Assembly: GCA_963741525.1 (NCBI GenBank)
Contig: CAVUIW010000002.1
Location: forward strand, 62,001-126,000
Origin: JANNSX01 sp963741525
Lineage (GTDB): Bacteria; Pseudomonadota; Alphaproteobacteria; Rhizobiales; Hyphomicrobiaceae
Direction: 5' to 3'
DNA: 64,000 nucleotides
Below the pieces are notes generated by a model, which did no database searches, was not told the origin of the DNA, and saw nothing but the letters and a program-made list of their open reading frames with translations. The translations under genes were made by a program, and so were the position numbers. Shown piece after piece: positions 27,867-36,180 of this stretch. Within the stretch, counting starts at the first letter, position 1, and every line of letters begins with the position of its first letter.

Positions 27867-28658
27867 GTGGAGCATCCGTTAAAACTCGTCTCGGATCGCA
27901 ACGATGCGGTCGCGGGGATGGCCGTCGCGCTCGACGGCGTCCGCAAGGCCTTTGGGCCGAAGCTCGCGGTCTCCGGCATGTCGCTCGACGTCCGGCCGGG
28001 CGAGCTTTATGCGTTGCTCGGACCGAACGGCGCCGGCAAGACGACAACGCTCAGGATGATCGCCGGCCTCATGCAGCCGGACGCCGGATCGATCCGCATC
28101 TTCGGTATCGACGCGCTCGCCAATCCGATTGAAGCCAAGCGCATCACCGCCTGGCTTCCCGACGAGCCAATGCTCTACGACAAGCTCACCCCCCTCGAGT
28201 ATCTCGAGTTCGTCGCCGGCCTCTGGGGCGTGCCGCCGGACATCGCGCAACCCCGCGCCATCGAGCTGCTCGATGCCCTCGAGCTCGGTCCTCATCGCGA
28301 CCGCCGCTCGGAAGGCTTTTCGCGCGGCATGAAGCAGAAGTTGGCACTCGCTGGCGCGCTCATCCACGATCCAAAGCTCATCATGCTCGACGAGCCGCTG
28401 ACCGGCATCGATGCGGGAGCGGCGCGGCAGGTCAAGGACCTCCTCAGGGCGCGCGTGGCGGCGGGCGCCACGATCATTCTGACGACGCATATCCTCGAGG
28501 TCGCCGAGCGTATGGCCGACCGCATCGGCATCGTCGATCGCGGCCGGCTCGCCGCCGAGGGCACGCTGGATGAGCTCAAGTGGCTGGCCGGTCCCAACCA
28601 GAAAACGCTCGAGGACGTATTCCTGTCGCTGACCCGGCCCGGTGCGCTCGCGTCATGA
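27867..28658 (+). CDS. ABC transporter ATP-binding protein
   Basis: The GTG at 27867 gives 263 residues with Walker A (LLGPNGAGKTTTLRMI), a Q-loop region variant (ITAWLPDEPMLYDKLTP), an ABC signature variant (FSRGMKQKLALAGAL), Walker B (PKLIMLDEPLTGID) and an H-loop (ILTTHILE). This is the CcmA/NatA-type exporter ATPase class. The stop overlaps the start of the permease gene (ATGA at 28655-28658), so the pair forms one ABC-2 exporter. Substrate unknown. Confidence 0.93.
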   Translation: MEHPLKLVSDRNDAVAGMAVALDGVRKAFGPKLAVSGMSLDVRPGELYALLGPNGAGKTTTLRMIAGLMQPDAGSIRIFGIDALANPIEAKRITAWLPDEPMLYDKLTPLEYLEFVAGLWGVPPDIAQPRAIELLDALELGPHRDRRSEGFSRGMKQKLALAGALIHDPKLIMLDEPLTGIDAGAARQVKDLLRARVAAGATIILTTHILEVAERMADRIGIVDRGRLAAEGTLDELKWLAGPNQKTLEDVFLSLTRPGALAS

Positions 28659-30268
28659 AAGTCACGTCCGGCAGCTTTCCCTGGCTGGTCCGTCACGAGA
28701 TGCGGCTGGCCTGGCGCGAGGTCGCAAGCCTCGTGGCGTTCTCGCGCCCGCGGCTGATGGTGCCGCTCGCGCTGCTCGGTATCGCTATCATTCACATCCT
28801 TGCCGTGCCGCTCGTGGAGGTGCTCGATCCCTATCTGCACGGCCGGGGCGTCAGCATCTCCGCGCTGGCCACGATCGTTGGCGCGACCTTTACATGGATG
28901 ATGGCGCAAGGTGTCTTCGGCCTGACGCGAACCCTCTACAACCGGACGGATCTCGATCTGCTGCTGGGGTCCCCGCTCGATGCCGCACGGATCATCGCCG
29001 CGAAAGTCATGGCCATCGCGGTGGGCTCACTCGGCTCGGTCTCGCTGCTGCTGGTGCCGATTGCCAACACCGGTGCCATTACGGATGGCTGGCACTGGCT
29101 TGCCGTTTATCCCGTGCTGATCTCGCTCGCATTGCTGGCGACGGCGCTGGGATTGACGGTGGTGGTGACGCTGTTTTTCCTGATTGGCGCACGCCGGGCG
29201 CGGCTCTGGTCGCATTTCGCCGCCGCCGGCATCGCCGGCCTCTTCGTGCTCGGCGCCCAGATCGTCGCCATGCTGCCGGAGCACATCCGCGGCAGCATCA
29301 CGTCGACGGTCGATGCCGCTATCTACCACCGCTCCGGCGTGTTCGGCGGATTCCTCGGTTTCATCGTTTCCGCCGTGCAGGCGGACCTCTTCGCGAGCGT
29401 CATGCTAGTGTCGCTCGCGATTTTGATTTTTGCTCTCGCCGTCATCGGGCTCGGCGGGCGCTTCGCGGCGGCCAACCTCGCGGCATCGGGCGTGGAGGCG
29501 GGCGGAGTACACCACGAGGCCCGGCCGCCGAGGGCGTTCCGCGGTGGCGTCGCCCGCACGCTCAGGATGAAGGAATGGCGGCTGCTGCTGCGCGATCCGA
29601 GCTTCTTCGCCCAACTCGCCATGCAGATTGTCTACACCATTCCGATCGCTGTCGTGCTGGTGCGCTCCGAGATGCTGTCGCTGGCGCTTTCGCTCGGACC
29701 GACCATTGTCATGATCGCGGCCCAGGTGTCGGGCGCCATCGCCTGGATCACGGTCTCGGGCGAGGACGCGCCGGAACTCATCCAATCGGCGCCGGTCAGC
29801 CGGACATCGGTCGACACGGCCAAGCTCGGAGCGGTGACGCTTCCCGTCCTGGCGATCCTCGCGCTGCCGATCGCGGGGCTGGCGATTGCCGCTCCGCTCT
29901 CGGCCCTCGTCGTCCTGGCTTTCGCGGCAATGGCCGGCACGACGACCGCCCTCGTCAACTTCTGGCATCCGCTGCCCGGCAACCGCCGTGGCATGCTCCG
30001 CCGCCATTCCCAATCGAAGCTGATCGGGTTGATCGAGCACGGCCTCGCCATGCTGTGGGCCTTCGCGGTCGTCTTCGCGCTGATGGGATCGATGGTGGTC
30101 GCGTGCCCTCTGGCATTGATCCTCATCGTTCTGGGGCTCAGCCGCCGGCTGGGCCCCAGACACCAGGATCGGACCGCGGTCCAACCGCAACCGGTGACCG
30201 TCCTTGCTGGCCAGACGGCACAAGCACAGGCAGTCCACCGCCTGTGGAAAACCGCATTTGACCGTTGA
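28655..30268 (+). CDS. ABC-2 type transporter permease
   Basis: The ATG at 28655, inside the ATPase stop, gives 537 residues with about twelve hydrophobic segments, for example LMVPLALLGIAIIHILAVPL near the start and GLAMLWAFAVVFALMGSMVV near the end. A cytosolic loop around residues 275-310 carries RPPRAFRGGVARTLRMKEW. The protein works with the ATPase before it. Its stop at 30266-30268 lies inside the -35 region of the mraZ promoter proposed here. The substrate is unknown. Confidence 0.88.
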   Translation: MKVTSGSFPWLVRHEMRLAWREVASLVAFSRPRLMVPLALLGIAIIHILAVPLVEVLDPYLHGRGVSISALATIVGATFTWMMAQGVFGLTRTLYNRTDLDLLLGSPLDAARIIAAKVMAIAVGSLGSVSLLLVPIANTGAITDGWHWLAVYPVLISLALLATALGLTVVVTLFFLIGARRARLWSHFAAAGIAGLFVLGAQIVAMLPEHIRGSITSTVDAAIYHRSGVFGGFLGFIVSAVQADLFASVMLVSLAILIFALAVIGLGGRFAAANLAASGVEAGGVHHEARPPRAFRGGVARTLRMKEWRLLLRDPSFFAQLAMQIVYTIPIAVVLVRSEMLSLALSLGPTIVMIAAQVSGAIAWITVSGEDAPELIQSAPVSRTSVDTAKLGAVTLPVLAILALPIAGLAIAAPLSALVVLAFAAMAGTTTALVNFWHPLPGNRRGMLRRHSQSKLIGLIEHGLAMLWAFAVVFALMGSMVVACPLALILIVLGLSRRLGPRHQDRTAVQPQPVTVLAGQTAQAQAVHRLWKTAFDR

Positions 30269-30293
30269 CGCCCATAATGGCCCATTCTATCCC
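30265..30293 (+). promoter_or_regulatory. Candidate sigma-70 promoter for the dcw cluster
   Basis: TTGACG (30265-30270) and TATCCC (30288-30293) are separated by 17 bases, a good housekeeping spacing for alphaproteobacteria (TTGAC with a loose -10). It lies about 150 bases upstream of the mraZ start and overlaps the proposed MraZ boxes, as expected if MraZ represses its own cluster. Predicted from sequence only. Confidence 0.5.
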
Positions 30294-30304
30294 ATGACAG
30301 CCCA
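30271..30304 (-). promoter_or_regulatory. Four MraZ boxes (TGGG repeats at 10-base steps)
   Basis: CCCA occurs at 30271, 30281, 30291 and 30301, exactly ten bases apart. On the minus strand this reads as four TGGG units with six-base gaps. MraZ of other bacteria binds direct TGGG-type repeats with this periodicity upstream of mraZ. The four boxes overlap the proposed promoter, consistent with autorepression. The match of spacing and location makes this a firm prediction, though not tested. Confidence 0.8.
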
Positions 30305-30445
30305 ATGACGAACGGCGCTCCCCCGGGATCGGCCTGACAGCGTTGGGCTCCGGCTTGAGGGAGCCGGGCGGAGTTGCGCGGCCCGAGAGATCGGACCGGT
30401 CGGATCGTCCAAGCGTCGGGATCGGAGCGAAGGGCCTTCACGGGG

Positions 30446-30907
30446 ATGGATCGCTTTGTCTCGACATTCACGAACAAGATCGACGCCAAGGGGCGGGTCT
30501 CGATCCCTGCCAATTTTCGCGAGGTTCTGGCCCGCGACGGCTATGATGGGGGCATCTACTGCTACCCCTCGCTCGACGCTCCGGCTCTCGATGCTGGCGG
30601 CGAGAGATTGGCGAAAAAAATCGACGGCCTCCTCGAAGGTCTCGAGCCGTATTCGGACGAGCGGGACGAGCTCTCTGTCGCGCTCTACGGCGATGTGCAA
30701 ATTCTCAAGATCGATCAGGATGGGCGTATCGTGCTCCCCGATGATCTCAAAAGTCACGCCGGGATCGCTGCTCAGGTTACATTTGTCGGCATGGGTCAGA
30801 AATTCCAGATCTGGGAGCCCGGGCGCTTTGAAGCCTATCGCAACGCCGCGCGCGACAAGGTTCGCGATCACCGGCGGCTCCTTGGCGCGGGCGGAGCGAC
30901 AGAATGA
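30446..30907 (+). CDS. mraZ: Transcriptional regulator MraZ
   Basis: The ATG at 30446 gives 153 residues with two SpoVT/AbrB-like halves: FTNKIDAKGRVSIPANFREVL near the N-terminus and VQILKIDQDGRIVLPDDLK in the middle, the two DxxGR signatures of MraZ. MraZ binds TGGG repeats and controls the division and cell wall cluster. Four such boxes lie about 145 bases upstream. The stop overlaps the start of rsmH (ATGA). Confidence 0.95.
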   Translation: MDRFVSTFTNKIDAKGRVSIPANFREVLARDGYDGGIYCYPSLDAPALDAGGERLAKKIDGLLEGLEPYSDERDELSVALYGDVQILKIDQDGRIVLPDDLKSHAGIAAQVTFVGMGQKFQIWEPGRFEAYRNAARDKVRDHRRLLGAGGATE

Positions 30908-31896
30908 GCGCACGCCACACGCCCGTGCTGTTGTCCGAGGTGATCACGGCGCTGGCGCCGATCGGGGCCCGAGACTTCATTGATGGTACCTTCGGCGCCG
31001 GCGGCTACACGTCGGCGCTGCTCGATGCTGGAGCCGCGCGCGTCGTTGCCATCGACCGCGATCCGCACGCGATCTGCGGCGGGCTCGATCTGCTTGCCGC
31101 GAACCCCGGACGGCTGACGCTCCGCCAAGGCTGCTTCCGCGATCTCGAGCGCTACGCCGCCGAAGCCGGCCTCTCGGGCGCCGACGGTGTGGTGCTCGAC
31201 ATCGGCGTCTCCTCCATGCAGATCGATGATCCCGAGCGCGGCTTCTCCTTCCAGGCCGACGGACCACTCGACATGCGCATGTCGGAAACCGGTCCTTCTG
31301 CCGCCGATGTCGTCAACACGGCAAGCGAGGCCGATCTCGCCGATATCATCTTTCATCTGGGCGAGGAGCGCCGCTCCCGCGCCATTGCCCGCGCCATCGC
31401 CGCCGACCGCGTCGCCCAGCCATTCACCCGGACATCCGAACTCGCCGGCTTGATCGAGCGCATCATCGGCCGTGGCCGGGAGCCCGGCCGGCACCCGGCG
31501 ACCCGCGCCTTCCAGGCGCTGCGCATCTTCGTCAACGACGAGCTCGGCGAGCTGGCGGAGGCGCTTGTCGCCGCCGAGCGGCTGCTCAATCCCGATGGCC
31601 GCCTCGCCGTCGTCACCTTTCATTCGCTCGAGGACCGCATCGTCAAGACGTTCCTCAAAGCACGCGCCGGTCTCGAAGCGGCACCGTCCCGCCACGCCGT
31701 TCCCGTCGCTAGCGCCAGCCGGCCCCCGTCTTTCCGATTCGTTAACCATCGGCCTTTATCTCCGTCGGACGAGGAGATCGCGCGCAACCCGCGCGCCCGC
31801 TCCGCGCGGCTTCGGTGGGCCGTCCGGACGGCGGCACCGGCCTGGGGTGGGCCATTCAGGCCGCCGGGCACCGAATATGGGGCGGCAAGGGCCTGA
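30904..31896 (+). CDS. rsmH: 16S rRNA (cytosine(1402)-N(4))-methyltransferase RsmH
   Basis: The 330-residue product matches RsmH (MraW) along its length: HTPVLLSEVITAL, the SAM-binding DGTFGAGGYTSALLDAG, LDIGVSSMQIDDPERGFSF, and FHSLEDRIVKTFLK. It methylates N4 of C1402 in 16S rRNA. It starts inside the mraZ stop, and ftsL follows after 28 bases, the usual dcw order. Confidence 0.96.
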   Translation: MSARHTPVLLSEVITALAPIGARDFIDGTFGAGGYTSALLDAGAARVVAIDRDPHAICGGLDLLAANPGRLTLRQGCFRDLERYAAEAGLSGADGVVLDIGVSSMQIDDPERGFSFQADGPLDMRMSETGPSAADVVNTASEADLADIIFHLGEERRSRAIARAIAADRVAQPFTRTSELAGLIERIIGRGREPGRHPATRAFQALRIFVNDELGELAEALVAAERLLNPDGRLAVVTFHSLEDRIVKTFLKARAGLEAAPSRHAVPVASASRPPSFRFVNHRPLSPSDEEIARNPRARSARLRWAVRTAAPAWGGPFRPPGTEYGAARA

Positions 31897-31924
31897 AGCC
31901 CGCAGGCCCCCGGGAGTGAGGGGC

Positions 31925-32251
31925 ATGCAACGCCTGAAGCAGCTCTTGGCTTCGCTCTCGATCCTCGCCGCGGGGGCATCCGCCGTGGGCCTCTATGCGA
32001 TCAAGCTGGAGACACGTGTCGTCGCCGCCGAGGTGGCGCGGCTCGAAGCTGCGATCGCCAAGCAGGAGGCCGAGATGGTGGTTCTCAAGGCCGAGCTCGC
32101 CAACCGCACGCGCCCCGATCGCATCGCCAAGCTCGCCCGCAAGCATCTCGGCATGAAGCCCGTGTCGCCGGCGCAGCTTGGCCAGCTCGACAAGTTGCCC
32201 TGGCGCGAAGGCGTGGTCGCCGAGGACCGAACCAAGACCGTGTCGCCTTAG
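31925..32251 (+). CDS. ftsL: Cell division protein FtsL
   Basis: A 108-residue bitopic protein between rsmH and ftsI, where ftsL always sits. It has an N-terminal membrane segment (LASLSILAAGASAVGLYAIK) and a coiled coil (VAAEVARLEAAIAKQEAEMV), then RIAKLARKHLGMKPVSPAQL, typical of alphaproteobacterial FtsL. It helps recruit and activate FtsW/FtsI at the septum. Sequence identity in this family is low, so the call rests on shape and position. Confidence 0.88.
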   Translation: MQRLKQLLASLSILAAGASAVGLYAIKLETRVVAAEVARLEAAIAKQEAEMVVLKAELANRTRPDRIAKLARKHLGMKPVSPAQLGQLDKLPWREGVVAEDRTKTVSP

Positions 32252-32260
32252 GAGGTCAGT

Positions 32261-33919
32261 GTGGCGTACTCTGCAGCTTCCCCGCCGCCCCGCAAATCGC
32301 CACTGCCGCTCGCCGAGCGCCGCCGGGTGCTCGTGGCCTGGCTCGGGCTGATCGTGTCTTTCGGCCTCGTCGCCGGGCAGTTGGGTCGGCTCGCCATGCA
32401 CGGTCAGGGGGTGACGACGGCGGCGCCGATCCAATCGATCGGTGCGACGCTCAGCCGGCCCGACATCGTCGACCGGCGCGGCCGGCTGCTCGCGACCGAC
32501 ATCGCCGCCCCCTCGATCTTTGCCGATCCAAGCGCCATCCTCGACCTCGACGAAACGGTCGAATCCCTGGCGAGCGTGCTCAAGGGCCTCGACCAGAAAA
32601 GGCTTCGCAAGGAGCTTTCCGACCGCACGAAGCACTTTGTCTGGGTCCGCCGCGCCGTGCATCCGGGCGATGCCAAGCTGGTGCACGAGCTGGGGCTTCC
32701 GGGCGTCTTCCAGCGTGAGGAGCTGCACCGCGTCTATCCGGCGGCCGAGCTGACCGGGCATGTGCTGGGCTTCACCGACATCGACAATCGCGGCCAAGCC
32801 GGCATCGAGCGCATGATCGACGAGAAGGGTCTCGCCGAGCCCGCCGGTCTCGCTCTGACGCGGGCGCATCCGCCCGTCGGCCTATCGCTCGATCTCTCCG
32901 TTCAACTCGGCCTCAACGAGGTGCTGAGCGGCGCGATGGCGGACTATCAGGCGACGGGCGCGGCCGGCATCGTACTCGACGTCGAGACCGGCGAGGTGCT
33001 GGCGCAGACCTCGCTTCCCGATTTCGCGGCGGGCCAGGCCAAGGCCGCGCAGGATCCCAAACGCGCCGACCGCATTGCCGGCGGCACCTACGAGCTCGGC
33101 TCCGTCTTCAAGACACTGACGCTCGCCATGGCGTACGATGCCGGCACCGCGCGTCCCGACAAGCAATACGACGCGACACGCCCGCTGAAGGTCAGCCGTT
33201 TCGAAATCGACGATCTCCACCCACAGCGCAAATGGCTGACGCCGGAAGAGGTGCTGCTCTACTCCTCCAACATCGGCGCGGCGCAGATGGCGCTGGAAGT
33301 CGGCGAGGCCGGGCAGCGGCAGTTCCTGAAGCGGCTCGGGTTGCTCGATCCGCTCGTGACGGAATTGGGCACCACGCCCGCTCCACAAGTGCCGAAGCAA
33401 TGGGGCAAGGCGAGCGTGGTGACGATCGCCTATGGCCACGGCCTCGCGGTCACGCCCCTGCAGTTCGCCGCCGCGATCGCCGCGATCGCCAACGGCGGCA
33501 AGCGCGTCGTGCCGACCTATCTCAGGCGCGACGGACCCACCACCGATGGCCCGCGCGTGCTGTTGCGCAAGGCGACATCCAAGGAGCTGCTGCGCATCCT
33601 CGGCCTCAATGTCACCGATCCGCGCGGCACCGGCGGCCGGGCGAAGGTCGAAGGCTATGCCATCGGCGGCAAGACCGGCACTGCCGACATCGCCGGCCGT
33701 GGCGGCTATGGCGGCTCGGGCGTCGTCACCTCCTTCGTCGCCGTCTTCCCAGCCGATAAACCGCGCTATGTCACCTACCTCATGCTGTTCGAGCCGAAGG
33801 CGACCGAAGCCTCGTCGGGCCAGCGCACGGCGGGTATGAACGCGGGACCGGCGACGGGAAAGCTCATCGAGCGCATTGCGCCGTTGTTGGGGCTGGTGCC
33901 AGCGCACGACGGGCCGTGA
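32261..33919 (+). CDS. ftsI: Peptidoglycan D,D-transpeptidase FtsI (PBP3)
   Basis: The GTG at 32261 follows AGGAGG by five bases. The 552-residue protein has an N-terminal membrane segment (VLVAWLGLIVSFGLVAGQLG), the PBP dimer domain (DIVDRRGRLLATDIAAPSIF, GLPGVFQREELHRVYP), then the transpeptidase with SxxK as SVFK (about residue 279), SSN (about 336) and KTG in IGGKTGTADIAG (about 470). It makes septal peptidoglycan crosslinks. The usual next genes murE, murF and mraY are absent; a flavin monooxygenase gene follows after 160 bases. Confidence 0.95.
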   Translation: MAYSAASPPPRKSPLPLAERRRVLVAWLGLIVSFGLVAGQLGRLAMHGQGVTTAAPIQSIGATLSRPDIVDRRGRLLATDIAAPSIFADPSAILDLDETVESLASVLKGLDQKRLRKELSDRTKHFVWVRRAVHPGDAKLVHELGLPGVFQREELHRVYPAAELTGHVLGFTDIDNRGQAGIERMIDEKGLAEPAGLALTRAHPPVGLSLDLSVQLGLNEVLSGAMADYQATGAAGIVLDVETGEVLAQTSLPDFAAGQAKAAQDPKRADRIAGGTYELGSVFKTLTLAMAYDAGTARPDKQYDATRPLKVSRFEIDDLHPQRKWLTPEEVLLYSSNIGAAQMALEVGEAGQRQFLKRLGLLDPLVTELGTTPAPQVPKQWGKASVVTIAYGHGLAVTPLQFAAAIAAIANGGKRVVPTYLRRDGPTTDGPRVLLRKATSKELLRILGLNVTDPRGTGGRAKVEGYAIGGKTGTADIAGRGGYGGSGVVTSFVAVFPADKPRYVTYLMLFEPKATEASSGQRTAGMNAGPATGKLIERIAPLLGLVPAHDGP

Positions 33920-34079
33920 CCGGCGCCGCAGCGTCGGTGCTCGCATGGCAGGCGTCCGTCGATCGGGCGGCTTCCGACCGAGCAGCACCTTGCTTGCGCG
34001 TGGCTTGTCCGCATAGTTTCGCAGCGCTCGTGACGCTGGCGCGGGACACGCGCTCCGCAATGCGAAAAGGCAATCTCCC

Positions 34080-35150
34080 ATGAAGCTCGGCCTGTTCAGC
34101 TTGATGATCCAGCCGGATGCGGCGACGACCCCACGCCAGGTGCTCGAAAACACGCGCCTGATGGTCGAGGGCGCCGAGCAAGCGGGTTTCGACACCGCCT
34201 GGTTCGCCGAACACCATTTCACGAATTATTCGATCTGCCCCTCGCCGCTCATGATGGCGGCCTACGCGGCGGGTTTCACCTCGCGCATCAAGCTCGGCAC
34301 GGCGGTGGTCGTGCTGCCGTTCTATCACATCCTGCGCGTCGTCGAGGAGATCGGCCTGCTCGATGTGCAGTCGAACGGCCGCGCCGTGATCGGGCTCGGC
34401 TACGGCTATCAGCAGCACGAGTTCGACCGCTTCGGCCGCCACTCGAAAGACAAGGTCGAGATCGCGCTCGAAGCCTTCGACATCGTCGATCAGGCGCTCG
34501 AAACCGGCGAGGTGGAGTTCAGGGGCAAGCACTACGATATCCCGAAGTGCCAGCTCTCCATCCGCCCGATGCACGTGCCGGATATCTACGTCACGGGGCT
34601 CGAGCCGGTGATCCTGCAGCGCATCGCCAAGTCCGGCTATACGCCTTACTACAGCTACGGCAATGCCGGCATCGACTTCGCTATTTCCACCCGCAAGCAT
34701 ATCGATAATCAGTACAAGATCGCTGGCGTCGATCCAGCGCGGTCGCCGCTCTGCGTCAATCACAGCGTCTTCGTCACCGAGGACAAGGCGCTGGCTCTGA
34801 GGGCCACCGAGGGCGTGCGCGAGATCGCCCGGATCGTCAACGCCATGCGCGCGAACAATTTTGCGCTCGATGGATACTTCGTGAAAGCGCCGCCCTACAA
34901 GGACGAGCCGCCGCTCGATACCATGATGAGCAACGTCGCCGTCGGCGATCCTCACCATGTGGCCGAGGTGCTGGTCAACGCCATCAAGGTGCTCGGCACC
35001 ACGCATCTCGGCTGTTTCATGCTGTACCCGACCGTCACCGGCAAGCAGGCCCGCCGCTCGCTGGACTTGTTCGCGGAGAAGGTCGTGCCGCTGATGGAAA
35101 AGGCGCTGGGAAGGCCGTTGGCGGAGGTCAATGCGGAGCGGGAAGGTTGA
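34080..35150 (+). CDS. LLM class flavin-dependent oxidoreductase
   Basis: The 356-residue protein has the bacterial luciferase-like fold: MKLGLFSLMIQPD, FDTAWFAEHHFTNYSICPSP (the AEHHF motif near residue 42), LGTAVVVLPFYHILRVVEEI, GRAVIGLGYGYQQHEFDRF and PDIYVTGLEPVILQRIAKSG. Such enzymes use FMN or coenzyme F420 and oxidise varied substrates; the substrate cannot be inferred. It stands alone between the division genes and a repeat. Confidence 0.9.
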   Translation: MKLGLFSLMIQPDAATTPRQVLENTRLMVEGAEQAGFDTAWFAEHHFTNYSICPSPLMMAAYAAGFTSRIKLGTAVVVLPFYHILRVVEEIGLLDVQSNGRAVIGLGYGYQQHEFDRFGRHSKDKVEIALEAFDIVDQALETGEVEFRGKHYDIPKCQLSIRPMHVPDIYVTGLEPVILQRIAKSGYTPYYSYGNAGIDFAISTRKHIDNQYKIAGVDPARSPLCVNHSVFVTEDKALALRATEGVREIARIVNAMRANNFALDGYFVKAPPYKDEPPLDTMMSNVAVGDPHHVAEVLVNAIKVLGTTHLGCFMLYPTVTGKQARRSLDLFAEKVVPLMEKALGRPLAEVNAEREG

Positions 35151-35222
35151 TGGCTAGCCACAAAGGAAATCGTTGCAAGTGCCGGCACCTGAAGGGCATC
35201 CTGCCAGTCGCCCACGTCACCT

Positions 35223-35326
35223 AGAGCCCTTTCCGACCAAGTGGATACCGGTTGGTCGAAAGAAAGTGCTCAAAGCCAATAACTTATACCGGCTTTCCGA
35301 TTCCGAAGGATCGGAAAACGGTCTAG
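35223..35326. repeat. Two-hairpin intergenic repeat, diverged copy
   Basis: GAGCCCTTTC...GAAAGTGCTC with an inner CGACCAA/TTGGTCG forms the first hairpin around GTGGATACCGG. TTTCCGAT/ATCGGAAA forms the second. The layout (hairpin, CAAA spacer, hairpin, CTAG ends, central GTGGA-ACCGG) equals the copies at 38894-38997 and 58432-58533, but the stem sequences differ while pairing is kept. Confidence 0.65.
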
Positions 35327-35328
35327 CG

Positions 35329-36180
35329 TTACTTCAACAGCAGCAGCGGACACTCGAGCGTGCGGGCGAGCGTCTTCAGCTCCTGCTCACGGGCGCGGAT
35401 CAGCCGGCCGAGATGGGCGATGGCAAACCCGCTGCCGAAGCGGATGACGGCCTCGGCGAGGATGCCGGCCGAGCCGCGACCGGCGGTGGCGCGCGAGATC
35501 AGCGCATGCGCAAACGTCACCGGCAACGCGGGATGCAGGAGGCGCTCGGCCCCACTGTGTAGGGCTTCGATGTGCTCCCGCGTATCGGCGACAAGCAGCA
35601 GCACGATGCCTGGATGATGATCGAGCCGCAGCCGCTCGGCGTAGCCCAAGAGCGGCAGGATGCGCGCCGCCTCCTCGACCGCGACGACGATCGGCCCGCG
35701 CGAACGCTGCGCCCGTGGCCCCGTGATGAGCACGCCGGCAACCTCGTCCACCTCGTTCAGGATGTGCGATAGGCGGGCCGCTTCGGTGGCGCTCAAGGGC
35801 TCGCCCGAGGCGATGAGCGTGCCTGCCTCGAAGGGACCAGAGATTGCCTCGTCGGCGTCGCCTGCGACGATGGCGAAATCGAGCTCGATGCCAGCCTGTC
35901 GCGCAAGCTCGCGCAGCTCGCGATGGACGGACGCCGTTGCCAATCTCAGGTCGTGCTCGAGCCGCTCGCGCGTGAGCTCGCCTCCCGGGCGGCCGGTCAG
36001 CGTCACTTCGCGCACGCAGGACAGCGCCGCGACCGACATCAGCTCGCTGCTCTCCAGAAAGACGCCGGAGAGGCGCTTGTCCAGCGCGCGCGCGGCATTG
36101 ACCGCTGCCTCCAATGCCAACCGGCTCGGCGCGGCCGAGCGCAATCGCAAGACGATTTTCGTGGGTGTTGCCGTGCTCAC
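35329..36180 (-). CDS. Universal-stress-protein-like hypothetical, coupled to a Lon-family gene
   Basis: The 283-residue product begins TKIVLRLRSAAPSRLALEAA, then ARALDKRLSGVFLESSELM, a helix-strand pattern like the N-terminal half of USP domains. A second half includes GPIVVAVEEAARILPLLGYA and IVLLLVADTREHIEAL. No ATP-binding G-2xG-9xG motif is obvious. Its start overlaps the stop of the Lon-like protease gene upstream (bases 36177-36180), so both proteins are made together. It may act as an adaptor or stress partner; this is inferred from coupling only. Confidence 0.55.
   Translation of the reverse strand: MSTATPTKIVLRLRSAAPSRLALEAAVNAARALDKRLSGVFLESSELMSVAALSCVREVTLTGRPGGELTRERLEHDLRLATASVHRELRELARQAGIELDFAIVAGDADEAISGPFEAGTLIASGEPLSATEAARLSHILNEVDEVAGVLITGPRAQRSRGPIVVAVEEAARILPLLGYAERLRLDHHPGIVLLLVADTREHIEALHSGAERLLHPALPVTFAHALISRATAGRGSAGILAEAVIRFGSGFAIAHLGRLIRAREQELKTLARTLECPLLLLK

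Noticed and set aside
28642..30261. A 539-residue open frame on the plus strand over the permease gene
   Set aside because: It overlaps the ABC permease in another phase, is Arg/His-rich as expected for the shadow of a GC-rich gene, and has no motifs or start signal.
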